A DNA stretch of 41,793 nt from RGIG8775 sp045587785 (GCA_045587785.1 JAZNDA010000068.1:1-41793); one strand, 5' to 3'; numbered from the stretch's first letter, positions 1-8,316 are shown. A program made the numbers and translations. Notes: a model not told the origin generated them from the sequence alone.

Positions 1-29
1 ATGTTGTGGACTTGTTTCATATAAGGAGT
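1..29 (+). repeat. 29-bp direct repeat, copy A (left of malQ)
   Basis: Matches positions 1585-1613 at 28 of 29 bases (the only difference is at the ninth base, g versus t). The repeat ends in the Shine-Dalgarno-like string ataaggagt. In the second copy that string initiates the gene at 1621; here it is followed by a small hairpin (gtagcc/ggctac, about 28-45) and no gene. The repeat may extend left beyond the window. It looks like a duplicated translation-initiation leader or one side of an insertion that brought in malQ. Confidence 0.75.
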
Positions 30-86
30 AGCCCACTTAGGCTACGCAAAAAATAAAACCTTGTTTTTATTTTGACAAAAAGAGTG

Positions 87-115
87 TTGCTTTTTCGCCA
101 AAATTGAGATATAAT
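87..115 (+). promoter_or_regulatory. sigma-A promoter of malQ
   Basis: The -35 box TTGCTT (87-92) and the -10 box TATAAT (110-115) are separated by 17 bp. Transcription should start near 122, giving a short leader before the malQ ATG at 150. A better -35 match, TTGACA at 72-77, is 32 bp from the -10 and cannot pair with it. An AT-rich hairpin (aaaaataaaa/ttttattttt type, about 47-72) just upstream may end a gene to the left. Confidence 0.7.
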
Positions 116-149
116 GTTTTATAGTTAAAATACTGTGAGGAGAGTATCT

Positions 150-1568
150 ATGGAACGCAAAAGCGGAGTTTTGATGCCTATTTTTACGCTGCCCGGAAAA
201 TACGGCTGCGGTACCTTTGGAGAGAGCGCATACAAGTGGATAAATATGTTATCGAGTGGAGGATTTTCCTATTGGCAGCTTCTTCCTTTCGGTGTCACCG
301 ATTCGCACCACTCGCCCTATACGTCCTATTCGTCCTTTGCGGGGAATCCGTATTTTATAGATCCCGACGAGCTACGCAGACAGGGACTTGTCAGCAACGA
401 CGAGACGGAGGAACAGATTGTAGACGAGCCATATCTTTGCCAATACGGAATTCTTGATAAAAAAAGATATGCCTTCCTTAAAAAGGCAGCATTGCGTATA
501 AGGGACAGAAGTGCTGTCGAGGATTTTATAAAAGTCGAACCCCTCATTGGCGGAAGCTGTAATTTTCTTGCATTGAGGCAGACGAACGAAGGCAAAAGCT
601 TTGCTGACTGGACAAAAGAAACACCTGATCCCGACGATCTTTTTACGTGGCAGTTCATACAGTACGAGTTTCACAGGCAGTGGAATGCTCTGCACGAATA
701 TGCCGCGCAAAAGGGTGTACGTATTATCGGTGACATTCCTTTCTACGTTTCAGCTGACAGCTATGACGTATACTCCGCACCCGATCAGTTTCTGCTCGAC
801 GAAAGAAGGTCGCCCACACACGTTGCGGGGGTTCCCCCTGACTATTTCTGCGAGGACGGTCAATTATGGGGAAATCCGATTTATAATTGGGATCAAATGG
901 AAAAGGATGGATTCTCTTGGTGGAAGGCACGCCTTGGCTATATGCTCAAAATGTTTGACGGCGTACGCATCGATCATTTTCGCGCAATTAGTGCCTATTG
1001 GAGCATTCCAAGCGGATCGGTGAGCGCAAAAGAGGGCAAATGGGAAAAGGGGCCTGGGAAAAAACTTATCGATGCCTTCGCGGATATCGCAAACGGAAAG
1101 CTGATTCTTGCCGAAAATCTCGGCATTATCGACTCAGACACCGATGCCATTCTCGCGTACAGTAAATATCCCGGTATGGCCGTATTTCAGTTTGGGGTTG
1201 ATGGAAATCCGATCTCACCTCATTTGCCGCATAACTATAGAGAAAATCTCGTTGCCTATACGGGGACGCACGATAATAATACGCTTCTCGGTTTTTTGTG
1301 GGAGCTTGACGAAAATACGAGGAAACACGTGCTTGATTATCTTGGCAAACCCGACGACGTTATTGCTGCCGTGATCCGCACGTTGATGATGAGCCGCGCC
1401 GGACTTGTTATATTGCCCGTGCAGGATCTCCTGAAATACGGAGCCGACACACGAATAAACACCCCCGGAAAAGCAGAGGGTAATTGGCAGTTCCGTCTTA
1501 CCGAGGCTCAACTTGATTCTATCGATTGGAAATGTTTTGCTCATATGAATCAGCTGTATGCCAGGTAA
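150..1568 (+). CDS. malQ: 4-alpha-glucanotransferase (amylomaltase, GH77)
   Basis: Cytosolic MalQ disproportionates malto-oligosaccharides by moving 4-alpha-glucan segments between acceptors, serving glycogen or starch use. The 472-residue product has the usual length. It opens with the family's RKSGVLMPIFTLPGKYG region and a conserved G-FSYWQLLP stretch. The catalytic regions are VRIDHFR (nucleophile Asp), LILAENLG (acid/base Glu) and YTGTHDNNT (third carboxylate). The ATG at 150 is preferred over the GTG at 135 because gaggag at about 138-143 is well spaced for it and lies inside the longer frame. It has its own promoter and no glycogen gene beside it. A 29-bp direct repeat flanks the gene, suggesting it was inserted or duplicated here. 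Confidence 0.95.
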   Translation: MERKSGVLMPIFTLPGKYGCGTFGESAYKWINMLSSGGFSYWQLLPFGVTDSHHSPYTSYSSFAGNPYFIDPDELRRQGLVSNDETEEQIVDEPYLCQYGILDKKRYAFLKKAALRIRDRSAVEDFIKVEPLIGGSCNFLALRQTNEGKSFADWTKETPDPDDLFTWQFIQYEFHRQWNALHEYAAQKGVRIIGDIPFYVSADSYDVYSAPDQFLLDERRSPTHVAGVPPDYFCEDGQLWGNPIYNWDQMEKDGFSWWKARLGYMLKMFDGVRIDHFRAISAYWSIPSGSVSAKEGKWEKGPGKKLIDAFADIANGKLILAENLGIIDSDTDAILAYSKYPGMAVFQFGVDGNPISPHLPHNYRENLVAYTGTHDNNTLLGFLWELDENTRKHVLDYLGKPDDVIAAVIRTLMMSRAGLVILPVQDLLKYGADTRINTPGKAEGNWQFRLTEAQLDSIDWKCFAHMNQLYAR

Positions 1569-1584
1569 TATATTGGATGGATGA

Positions 1585-1613
1585 ATGTTGTGTACTTGTT
1601 TCATATAAGGAGT
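1585..1613 (+). repeat. 29-bp direct repeat, copy B (leader of the 1621 gene)
   Basis: Second copy of the repeat at 1-29, beginning 17 bases after the malQ stop. It carries the aaggag ribosome-binding site used by the gene at 1621. Confidence 0.75.
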
Positions 1614-1620
1614 GACTAAT

Positions 1621-2127
1621 ATGCCTGAATTAACACGGAAACAAAAAAACATATTGCGTGTGCTTAGTACAGCTATCACAAACTTTAACCGTTCAGAACA
1701 ATACTTGATCAAAAACGATTTAAGCGAACGGTGTATTTGTTCCAAATTTGCTTCGTATTTAGAAAGAGCACTGGTCGGTTCGTCATTTGAAGATTACGTT
1801 GTTGACGTTGAGTATAACAGAGGATATGACGGAAAGGATAATGCTTCAAAGCTTTTGAATGGTAAAAAAATTGTTGTTGATTTAATTGTACATAAAAGGG
1901 GATACGATCCCGAAACCGGATTTGACAACCTGTTTTGTATTGAAATGAAAAAGGAGTACATTAATCCCGATCTACGTTTCGATCAAGAGAGACTATCTAT
2001 TATGACAAATCCGTATGAGAATTTCAAATACCGTGCAGGATTTATGATTTTAGCAAGAGCGGATAAAAAGCAAGAAGAATATGGACTTTACATAGAGTCG
2101 GAATATTATAATCCTGTGGATTATTGA
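1621..2127 (+). CDS. Small PD-(D/E)XK nuclease-like protein, function unknown
   Basis: A 168-residue soluble protein. The N-terminal half is helical (RKQKNILRVLS...NRSEQYLI). The second half reads VVDLIVHKRG...NLFCIEMKK, an acidic residue in one strand followed by E-x-K in the next. This is the D...ExK active-site layout of the restriction-endonuclease-like fold. The neighbouring YNRGYDGKDN may precede the core. No DNA-binding domain or methyltransferase partner is visible. The ATG at 1621 follows aaggag at 1607-1612; the GTG at 1612 overlaps that site and is rejected. Composition is AT-rich. It could be a stand-alone nuclease-fold protein of a defence or mobile context, or a degenerate relative. 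Fold inferred from motif pattern only. Confidence 0.6.
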   Translation: MPELTRKQKNILRVLSTAITNFNRSEQYLIKNDLSERCICSKFASYLERALVGSSFEDYVVDVEYNRGYDGKDNASKLLNGKKIVVDLIVHKRGYDPETGFDNLFCIEMKKEYINPDLRFDQERLSIMTNPYENFKYRAGFMILARADKKQEEYGLYIESEYYNPVDY

Positions 2128-2132
2128 TAGGC

Positions 2133-2160
2133 AAGGGGAAAGGCACGCACCTTCCCCTTT
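2133..2160 (+). terminator. Terminator after the 1621 gene
   Basis: An AAGGGGAA/TTCCCCTT stem with an inner gg/cc pair and a short loop, ending in TTT and followed by an AT-rich stretch, five bases after the stop codon. Confidence 0.65.
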
Positions 2161-2191
2161 ATCATTTATTGTTTAATTGTTTCCTTCACCG

Positions 2192-2238
2192 TATAAACAA
2201 AAAAGCGAATCAGTTGGGGTGCCTGCGATAAAGCAGGT
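2192..2238 (+). repeat. Left inverted repeat of a ~900-bp cassette
   Basis: The first 21 bases (2192-2212, beginning tataaacaaaaaagcg) are exactly complementary to 3073-3093. Further blocks GGGTGCCT (2217-2224) and AAAGCAGGT (2230-2238) are complementary to matching blocks at about 3062-3069 and 3049-3057. The repeat thus covers about 45 bp with small gaps. The outer end is tata on both sides, so a TA target is possible. Confidence 0.75.
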
Positions 2239-2267
2239 GCGCCAACAAAAATTGCTTTTGCGTTTAC

Positions 2268-2296
2268 TTGCAAAGTGATGAATTCTATGATATAAT
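2268..2296 (+). promoter_or_regulatory. Promoter of the 2319 gene
   Basis: TTGCAA (2268-2273), 17-bp spacer, TATAAT (2291-2296). The predicted start near 2303 lies upstream of the ATG at 2319 and excludes an upstream in-frame ATG at 2268, which falls inside the -35 box. Confidence 0.75.
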
Positions 2297-2318
2297 AAGA
2301 CAGAAAGGCGGTGAGATC

Positions 2319-2816
2319 ATGACCTTCAAAACACATGAGTTGCCTCAAGAGTACAGAGCCACAAAGGGCGGAAAAATCATGTGGACTGTATGTGGTGTAA
2401 TGTTGGCATTCATACCTGTTCTTGCGTTCGTGGCGCTTGTTATCGAAACCCATAGATTTATCGTTCCATTTTGCTTGACTATCTTTCCGTTTTTATTGCT
2501 TGGCGGCGTTTTTGGCATGATTCTCTACGATATGAAAAAAGCGTTTGTAGAGGTCACCGATGACAAGATCGTAGCTGTTGATTATTACTTTGGCTTTAAA
2601 CACGAAAAAGTGTTTTTCAGAGAAGATATTGTTTCTGCCGAAATAACTACAGGATATTCTATGAGAATTCGCGGTTATCGCTTTTCGGGACGCGGCTTTC
2701 CAAATTTGACATATATCGTATTTCGCGGAAAAAAGAAAAAATATTTGCTTAAGTTAATATGTTCTGACGAAGCAAAAAGCTATGTTGAGAAGTACTTTGA
2801 AATTGTAAATACATAG
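2319..2816 (+). CDS. Small membrane protein with PH-like cytosolic domain, unknown role
   Basis: A 165-residue product. Two hydrophobic segments (MWTVCGVMLAFIPVLAFVALV at about residues 23-43 and FLLLGGVFGMIL at about 55-75) form a hairpin in the membrane. A beta-rich C-terminal domain follows (FVEVTDDKIVAVDYYFGFKH...VSAEITTGYSMRIRGYRFSGRGFPNLTYIVF...YLLKLICSDEAKSYVEKYFE). This layout resembles bacterial PH-domain (bPH/DUF-type) membrane proteins, but the family is not firmly recognised. aaggcggtgag at about 2305-2315 is the ribosome-binding site. The gene has its own promoter and downstream hairpins and is enclosed by inverted repeats, so it may travel as a cassette. Confidence 0.65.
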   Translation: MTFKTHELPQEYRATKGGKIMWTVCGVMLAFIPVLAFVALVIETHRFIVPFCLTIFPFLLLGGVFGMILYDMKKAFVEVTDDKIVAVDYYFGFKHEKVFFREDIVSAEITTGYSMRIRGYRFSGRGFPNLTYIVFRGKKKKYLLKLICSDEAKSYVEKYFEIVNT

Positions 2817-2837
2817 CCTCAAAAAGAATTTTTCTTT

Positions 2838-3035
2838 ATATGCTTTTGTGTCCACAAAAGCAGTGCTTGTCAGGAAAAGTAGATAGACTTTCGAGCGCAG
2901 AAAACAAAGGCTCCCTTTACACAAGGGAGGCTATCTTACCGCCCGACAGTACACCTAAAAGGTGTAAAACACTATACCTTGCAAGCAAGGAGTGTGAAAA
3001 GGAGTACGAACATATAGTCCGTACTCCTTTTGTTT
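2838..3035 (+). other. Chain of hairpins ending in a terminator
   Basis: No gene here. Four consecutive hairpins are seen. The first is 2881-2936: AGATAG/CTATCT outside, CTCCCTT/AAGGGAG inside. The second is 2951-2965, ACACCT/AGGTGT. The third is 2969-2995: ACACT/AGTGT outside, CCTTGC/GCAAGG inside. The fourth is 2997-3031, a perfect 12-bp AAAAGGAGTACG/CGTACTCCTTTT stem ending in a T tract, a good bidirectional terminator. The motif of ctcccttt-acac-aaggga resembles intergenic repeats I associate with Clostridia, but I cannot confirm this. Confidence 0.6.
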
Positions 3036-3048
3036 TGCGTCAGGTAAA

Positions 3049-3093
3049 ACCTGCTTTGTGGTAGGCACCCTTTGATTCGCTTTTTTGTTTATA
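3049..3093 (-). repeat. Right inverted repeat of the ~900-bp cassette
   Basis: Mirror partner of 2192-2238: perfect over 21 bp (3073-3093), then blocks of 8 and 9 bp. It ends five bases before the stop codon of the AraC-type gene on the opposite strand. Confidence 0.75.
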
Positions 3094-3098
3094 TAACG

Positions 3099-3920
3099 CT
3101 ATTTTATTATGCGCGCTTTCATATTCTGCTGAGCCATTGCTCTGTATTGGAGAGGGGATAATTTATAATATTTTTTGAATATTTTCGAAAAGTAAGCACT
3201 GTCTAAAAATCCAACCTTCTCCATAATAACACCTATTGGGTAGGAAGTTTGTTCGATCAAATACTTGGCGTGTTCAAGTTTTGTCAAATTGATGTAGTAT
3301 ATGGGGGAAACGCCTGTACGCTTTTTAAAGTTGCTGGTAAATTGAGAAACCGAAAAGTTTGCTTTTGCGGCGAGCTCGGTCAAAGAAAATTTTTCACTGT
3401 AATTGTTGGTAATATAATTGATTATGTCGTCAATAGAATCGTTATCGTGCAGAGAAACTTGCATGGGAAGTTTATTCATGTATATAGAGACTAAAGTATT
3501 GATACTCGTAGCGACTTCTAATTGCGCTAATAGCGTATTGATCTTTGAAAATTTAAAAATCTTATTGAATAAACTTATGATCTTGTTACTTTGACTTACC
3601 TTGATTTTAACGGGAGAAGTGAGATTGTTGAAAAAACTTTTATCATTAAACATCAACTCGAAATGTATCCAATAAAGTTTGGCGTATTCTTTTGAGGTAA
3701 GACGATATGAATGTAAAACGCCCGCCGGAATAAGTAGCCATTCGTTGTCGGAAACAATATAGCTTTTTTCACCCGCAATAATTTCTATTTCTCCTTCTTT
3801 AACGAAATAGAATTTGTTATTTGGGACGATGATGTTAGAGTCCTCCCAAGGGGAATTTAAAATCATTTTATTTCCGCTTTGATATATAGTGGATAACTGA
3901 TTGTTGATAGGTTTAAGCAA
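3099..3920 (-). CDS. AraC-family transcriptional regulator (sugar operon)
   Basis: A 273-residue regulator. The N-terminal cupin-type sensor spans roughly residues 1-140 (FYFVKEGEIEIIAGEKSYIV...LLIPAGVLHSYRL). The C-terminal double helix-turn-helix spans about 170-265 (FSLTELAAKANFSVSQFTSNFKKRTG, then IGVIMEKVGFLDSAYFSKIFKK). The signature region ends YYKLSPLQYR, as in the AraC/XylS family. Start is TTG at 3920 with aaggag six bases upstream. It is transcribed divergently from the isomerase-to-transketolase operon and is the likely sugar-responsive activator of that operon. The inducer cannot be read from sequence. Confidence 0.9.
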   Translation of the reverse strand: MLKPINNQLSTIYQSGNKMILNSPWEDSNIIVPNNKFYFVKEGEIEIIAGEKSYIVSDNEWLLIPAGVLHSYRLTSKEYAKLYWIHFELMFNDKSFFNNLTSPVKIKVSQSNKIISLFNKIFKFSKINTLLAQLEVATSINTLVSIYMNKLPMQVSLHDNDSIDDIINYITNNYSEKFSLTELAAKANFSVSQFTSNFKKRTGVSPIYYINLTKLEHAKYLIEQTSYPIGVIMEKVGFLDSAYFSKIFKKYYKLSPLQYRAMAQQNMKARIIK

Positions 3921-4141
3921 AACTTACTCCTTAATTTAACACAATGGCTTATTTTGTTAAGTAAATTATAATCCATGCGTAATGAAAAGTCAAGCATTAA
4001 TTACAATTTTTTGTTTAAAGGAGAAGAAAAAAGTACAAAAAATCAGCAAAAATTATTATAAGGCAATCCTTATTTTTCATTGTAAGATTAGTGTAACATG
4101 AATAATGTTAATAATTTTATTATTTTTAGGAGAAATGAAGT
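3921..4141. promoter_or_regulatory. Divergent control region between regulator and sugar operon
   Basis: The regulator side has a clear promoter on the minus strand: TTGACT (3988-3993 on the plus strand as agtcaa), 17 bp, TATAAT (3965-3970). An imperfect palindrome, aatttaaca...tgttaagtaaatt (about 3934-3967), overlaps that -10 and the leader and could be an operator for autoregulation. On the plus side only weak boxes are seen (TTGTAA near 4080 and an aataat-like -10), as expected for an activator-dependent promoter. The ribosome-binding site aggag at 4129-4133 precedes the ATG at 4142. Confidence 0.6.
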
Positions 4142-5563
4142 ATGCAAAAAGTAAAGATCGGTTTTATTCCCTCTACGTGGGAATCATGGGATGGTAGTGC
4201 TTACACAGGTAGACTTGCTGAACAGATGAGGGACCGTTGTTTAAGCGTTATGGAAAAGATTCCTGGGCTTGAAATCGTAGTTCCGTCAAAAGAGCTTACG
4301 GATTGTGGTTGCGTCGGAACGGTTGAAGAAGGAATAAAGGTTGCTGAACTGTTCAAAAAAGAAGATGTCAAAGGCGTTATTATTGGCAACATGAACTTCG
4401 GTTTTGAAACGGCTTTGGGTCCGATTTTGTCAACGATTGATAAGGATATGCCTATCTTACATTTTGCCACAAAGAGTGGCGAATATTCGCCTCAAGGAAA
4501 CAGAGCAACTGATACTTGGTGCGGTCAGTTTATGACTTGTTCCGCATTAAAGCGCAGAGGATTTAAATTTGAGCATATTTTGACTTGCAATCCTGAGGAC
4601 GAGATTTTCGCTGAAAAAGTTGAGACTTTCACAAGGGCTTGTAATGCAGTAGCACTCTTTAAGGGCGCAAGAATTTTACAAATCGGTGCACGTCCGACGG
4701 CGTTCGAATCTGAATTTTTCAGTGAAGAAACTCTTATGCGTGAGTTTAGGCAGGTCCTTGTTCCCGTTGACCTTGCCACCGCTTATGAAACGATGGACTC
4801 ATTGGCTGTTGACGATCCGCGTGTCCTTGAAATTGCAAAAGACATTCGCGGCAGTGTAGATTGCATTATAGAGGAGACCGAAGGCAGCATAATCAATCAG
4901 GCGCGTTTGGAGCTGACACTTAAAATTCTGAAGGAAAAGTTCCATTGTGACGTTATCGCGTCAAGCTGTTGGGAAACTTTACAGCACAAATACAATATTG
5001 CTGCTTGTTCAACGTTTGCCAGACTTAATAACCAAGGTATCATAACCGCTTGCGAGGTTGACGTTATGGGCGCACTTACAATGCTCATTATGAATGCTTG
5101 CGCACTGGGACAGACCCCGTCAGACTTTATAGACTGGACAGACTTGCATCCGACTGAAGATAACGTATGGCTTGCATGGCACTGCGGTAACGCTGCTTGC
5201 CAGCTTTGCGCAAGCAATTGCAAAACGACTCTCCGCATGAATGAACGTCTTGGACTTTGGAGCCCAACCTGTTACGGTTCACTTGAATTCCGAATGAAAG
5301 ACGGCGACGTGACTTGTGCAAGACTTATGGAATATAACGGCAAATTCAATATGTTCTACGGTAACGGTACGGCAGTTGATATCGGCCCGATGACGCGCGG
5401 TGCGTATGCTTGGATCAAGGTCAATGACATTAAAGACTGGGAAATGAAGATGATCGAAACGGGTACCGTTCATCACGGTGTACTTATTCATGACAAGAAA
5501 GTTGCGGATGCTCTGGATATGTTCTGTAAGTTCATGAATATAAACGGTGTTAAAGGTGCTTAA
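4142..5563 (+). CDS. L-fucose/arabinose isomerase-family enzyme
   Basis: A 473-residue protein of the fucose isomerase-like family (COG2407 type), interconverting an aldose and its 2-ketose with a divalent metal in the cytosol. Family marks are ILQIGARPTAFESEFFS in the middle. Near residue 300-350, ITACEVDVMGALTMLIMNA supplies the Glu metal ligand, DWTDLHP follows, and AWHCGNAACQLCA carries the metal-binding His. First gene of the operon, three bases before the kinase gene. The true substrate is unknown: fucose, D-arabinose or a less common deoxy sugar all fit the family. No fuculose aldolase accompanies it, which argues against the classic fucose route. Confidence 0.85.
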   Translation: MQKVKIGFIPSTWESWDGSAYTGRLAEQMRDRCLSVMEKIPGLEIVVPSKELTDCGCVGTVEEGIKVAELFKKEDVKGVIIGNMNFGFETALGPILSTIDKDMPILHFATKSGEYSPQGNRATDTWCGQFMTCSALKRRGFKFEHILTCNPEDEIFAEKVETFTRACNAVALFKGARILQIGARPTAFESEFFSEETLMREFRQVLVPVDLATAYETMDSLAVDDPRVLEIAKDIRGSVDCIIEETEGSIINQARLELTLKILKEKFHCDVIASSCWETLQHKYNIAACSTFARLNNQGIITACEVDVMGALTMLIMNACALGQTPSDFIDWTDLHPTEDNVWLAWHCGNAACQLCASNCKTTLRMNERLGLWSPTCYGSLEFRMKDGDVTCARLMEYNGKFNMFYGNGTAVDIGPMTRGAYAWIKVNDIKDWEMKMIETGTVHHGVLIHDKKVADALDMFCKFMNINGVKGA

Positions 5564-5566
5564 GTA

Positions 5567-7027
5567 ATGAGCGTTTTGGGAATTGACGTCGGCACGTCGA
5601 CCTGTAAAGGGATGGTGTTGGATGGTGAAGGCAGAATAATTGCTGTTAAACAATGCAATTATTCTGTCAAACCCACAATTGAAAATAATACGGCGTGTAT
5701 ATCGGCGCAAGTTTTTAAAGACGGTGTGTTTAACATCATACGGGAACTTGCTATTGGCGTTGGGAACGTTGATCCGATCAAAGCGATAGCCTTTAGTACT
5801 CACGGCGAAACTTTGATTCTGACTGATGATTCCGGCACAGAGATAAGTCCTGCTGTTTTAAGTATGGATAGACGCTGTAATATTGAAACGGAATTTCTTG
5901 AAAAAGAGATCGGCAAAGAAGGTTTTTATTCTATTTGCGGCACACCTATTCACACACAATATCCTGTACCTAAATTGATGTGGTTTAAGAAAAACCAAAG
6001 AGATACTTTTGACAGAGCTAAAAGGTATTGTACCGTTCAAGACTACTTACATGCACAATTAGGCGTCGAATACGCAGTTGACTATTCCTTGGCGTCTCGT
6101 TTCGGTGGCTTTGATATAAAAAAACGTGTGTGGTCGAATTCCATTCTTGACGTTGCAGGGATAAAGGCAGATAAATTTTCCACACCTGTTCAATCGGGAA
6201 CTGTAATAGGTACGATTCCGTTTGGTATAGCAAAAGTATTAAATTTGGACGATGATGTTAAAGTTGTTGCGGGTGGCCACGACCAACCTTGCGCGGCTTT
6301 AGCAATGGGTGCGGAAATTGGCAAAATGACGGTTTCTGCCGGATCGTACGAATGTGCTTCAATTGTGACTGAAAATCCCCTCAATGATGCAAACGGTTTT
6401 CAATATGGGTTAAATTCATATTGCCACGTTATAGAAGATAAATATATTACCATTGCGTTTTTTGCGTCCGGTCTGATCGTTAATTGGTTTATAGAGAAGT
6501 TTTGTGCGCATATGAACGTGAAGGGAAATAATATTTATTCGATATTAGAGCAGATCGCACCTAAATCATGCACCGGCATATGCTTTACACCGCACCTTTA
6601 CGGTTCAATGAATCCGAAGTGGGACGACTCTGCAAAGGCAGTAATTAGTGGCATTACGGGTGAGACCGGTATCGGTCATTTGTATAGAGCCATTATGGAG
6701 GGGACCTCTTGTGAATTGGACCTGAATTTAAAGGTCTTGGAACAACTGAGTTGTAAACTCGAAAAGGTCGTTATGTGCGGCGGTGGAACAATGTCAGACA
6801 TGTGGATGCAAATAAGGGCAGATGTGCTTAACAGATCGCTAACCAGAATTGATGGTAATATTGACGCTTCTTGTTTGGGCGCTGCGGTGCTTGCCGGTGT
6901 GGGTATCGATATGTTTGCAGATTACAAACAGGCAATTGAAAAAATTAAATATTCATACACAGAATTTTTGCCTGTAAACACGGAGTCTTATTTCACACAA
7001 AAAGAAAAATATGCAAAAATTATCTAA
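5567..7027 (+). CDS. FGGY-family carbohydrate kinase
   Basis: A 486-residue sugar kinase, close in length to xylulokinase and its relatives. The N-terminal phosphate-binding loop is VLGIDVGTSTCKGMVLD (residues 3-19). The catalytic aspartate region is VAGGHDQPCAALAMG (about 233-247). The C-terminal ATP-binding stretch is VVMCGGGTMSDMWMQIRADVL (about 400-420). It should phosphorylate the ketose made by the preceding isomerase. It starts three bases after the isomerase stop. Which hydroxyl is phosphorylated is unknown; transketolase in the same operon would need the far-end phosphate. Confidence 0.88.
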   Translation: MSVLGIDVGTSTCKGMVLDGEGRIIAVKQCNYSVKPTIENNTACISAQVFKDGVFNIIRELAIGVGNVDPIKAIAFSTHGETLILTDDSGTEISPAVLSMDRRCNIETEFLEKEIGKEGFYSICGTPIHTQYPVPKLMWFKKNQRDTFDRAKRYCTVQDYLHAQLGVEYAVDYSLASRFGGFDIKKRVWSNSILDVAGIKADKFSTPVQSGTVIGTIPFGIAKVLNLDDDVKVVAGGHDQPCAALAMGAEIGKMTVSAGSYECASIVTENPLNDANGFQYGLNSYCHVIEDKYITIAFFASGLIVNWFIEKFCAHMNVKGNNIYSILEQIAPKSCTGICFTPHLYGSMNPKWDDSAKAVISGITGETGIGHLYRAIMEGTSCELDLNLKVLEQLSCKLEKVVMCGGGTMSDMWMQIRADVLNRSLTRIDGNIDASCLGAAVLAGVGIDMFADYKQAIEKIKYSYTEFLPVNTESYFTQKEKYAKII

Positions 7028-7042
7028 GAGAGGCTTCTAAGC

Positions 7043-8134
7043 GTGAAGGATTTTAAATTAAATATTGACAAAGCGTTCATCAGAAAAAGATTTGGACACA
7101 TGACGCAATTATGTGGACTGAAACGTTATCGCTTGACCGAAGGTCGTGCGGACGGCGTTGACGCGGTCGATGTCAGAACGGGAGCGGGATTAAATTATAC
7201 CGTACTGCCGGGTCGAGGCATGGATATTGCTTGGACGGAATATAAGAGCGTGCCTATATCTTATATGTCCAGCACAGGCGTTAATTCAGCAAGTTTATAT
7301 CAATCAGAGGGTATGGAATGGCTCAACAACTTTTTTGCGGGGCTGCTTACGACGTGTGGATTTTCAAACGTTGGCGGACCTTGTGAGAACGTACATCCGG
7401 TTATAGGAAAAAGGACTTTGGGATTGCATGGTAAACTTACTAACATACCTGCAAGCGAGGTCAGCACGTTTGAAGGTTGGGAAGACGGTAAGTACGTAAT
7501 GCGTGTTTCGGGCAAGATGCGTGAGAGTTGCCTTCACGGCGAAAACATCACTTTGCGCCGTACTATTACCTCAATTTTAGGTGAAAATAAAATCGTTTTA
7601 CACGATTTTATTGAAAATGAGAGCAATAGAGTGCAACCGTGTATGCTTTTATACCACATGAACTTAGGTTATCCTGTGTTGTCCGACAATTCCAGATTAG
7701 TGGTTTCTTCAAGCAATATTAAGGCTGCAAGCGAAGAGGCTCAAAAAGAAATTGATAATTACAATACTTTCAGTGAGCCTATTTTCGGTATTGCGGAAAG
7801 ATGTTATTTTCATCAGTTAAAAGCAGATAAAAACGGCAACACTCGTGTGGCGGTTATCAATGATGAGCTGGATCTTGCGGTGGTATTTACGTATAAACCG
7901 GAACAGCTTAATTGTTTGACAGAGTGGAAGATGCTTAACGAGGGCGAATACGTTTTGGGTATAGAGCCCGGCACGTCAAACCCGATCGGCAGAGAAAGAG
8001 CTGAACAAGAAGGCAGTCTTAAAACTCTTCAAAGCGGTGAAATTTTTGAAGTCGATATCTGCATTGAGATCATTGATGGAAAAGAAAATATTGAAAAAAT
8101 TGAAAAAGAGATCAAAAGCATATCATTGAGTTAA
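7043..8134 (+). CDS. Aldose 1-epimerase-like protein (DUF4432)
   Basis: A 363-residue galactose-mutarotase-like beta protein. DUF4432 marks include GLNYTVLPGRGMDIAW near residues 50-65, a GLLTTCGFSNVGGPC region, LHGKLTNIPASEV (His-bearing), LLYHMNLGYPVL and the ending LGIEPGTSNPIGR. It probably interconverts anomers or otherwise handles the hemiacetal of the operon's sugar before isomerisation. Start is GTG at 7043 with agagagg at 7027-7033. It lies 15 bases after the kinase and is followed by a gap containing a 38-bp repeat before the second half of the operon. Confidence 0.8.
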   Translation: MKDFKLNIDKAFIRKRFGHMTQLCGLKRYRLTEGRADGVDAVDVRTGAGLNYTVLPGRGMDIAWTEYKSVPISYMSSTGVNSASLYQSEGMEWLNNFFAGLLTTCGFSNVGGPCENVHPVIGKRTLGLHGKLTNIPASEVSTFEGWEDGKYVMRVSGKMRESCLHGENITLRRTITSILGENKIVLHDFIENESNRVQPCMLLYHMNLGYPVLSDNSRLVVSSSNIKAASEEAQKEIDNYNTFSEPIFGIAERCYFHQLKADKNGNTRVAVINDELDLAVVFTYKPEQLNCLTEWKMLNEGEYVLGIEPGTSNPIGRERAEQEGSLKTLQSGEIFEVDICIEIIDGKENIEKIEKEIKSISLS

Positions 8135-8187
8135 AAGTTTGAAATAAACTAATCTCTCTCGCCGATCAAACGGCACAGGAACAAAGG

Positions 8188-8225
8188 TAGGGTGACAGCG
8201 GCTTTTGATATCTACTGTCACCCTA
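8188..8225 (+). repeat. 38-bp palindromic repeat, copy 1
   Basis: TAGGGTGACAG and CTGTCACCCTA form a perfect 11-bp stem around a 16-base loop (cggcttttgatatcta). The same 38 bases occur in reverse orientation at 17279-17316 with no differences. This copy lies in the sugar operon between the DUF4432 and oxidoreductase genes, where its hairpin could weaken read-through or set mRNA ends. It lacks a T tract after the stem. Confidence 0.85.
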
Positions 8226-8316
8226 ACACAATTTTTTGAATGCTGTGTTGCGGCTCCGGATCTCATATCCCTTTTGTGTCTTGTAGCGCAGCGGAAAGGA
8301 ATGGTCATACATACAT

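Noticed and set aside
8188..8225. Ordinary intrinsic terminator
   Set aside because: No T tract follows the stem, and the identical sequence occurs elsewhere in full including its loop, so it is treated as a repeat.
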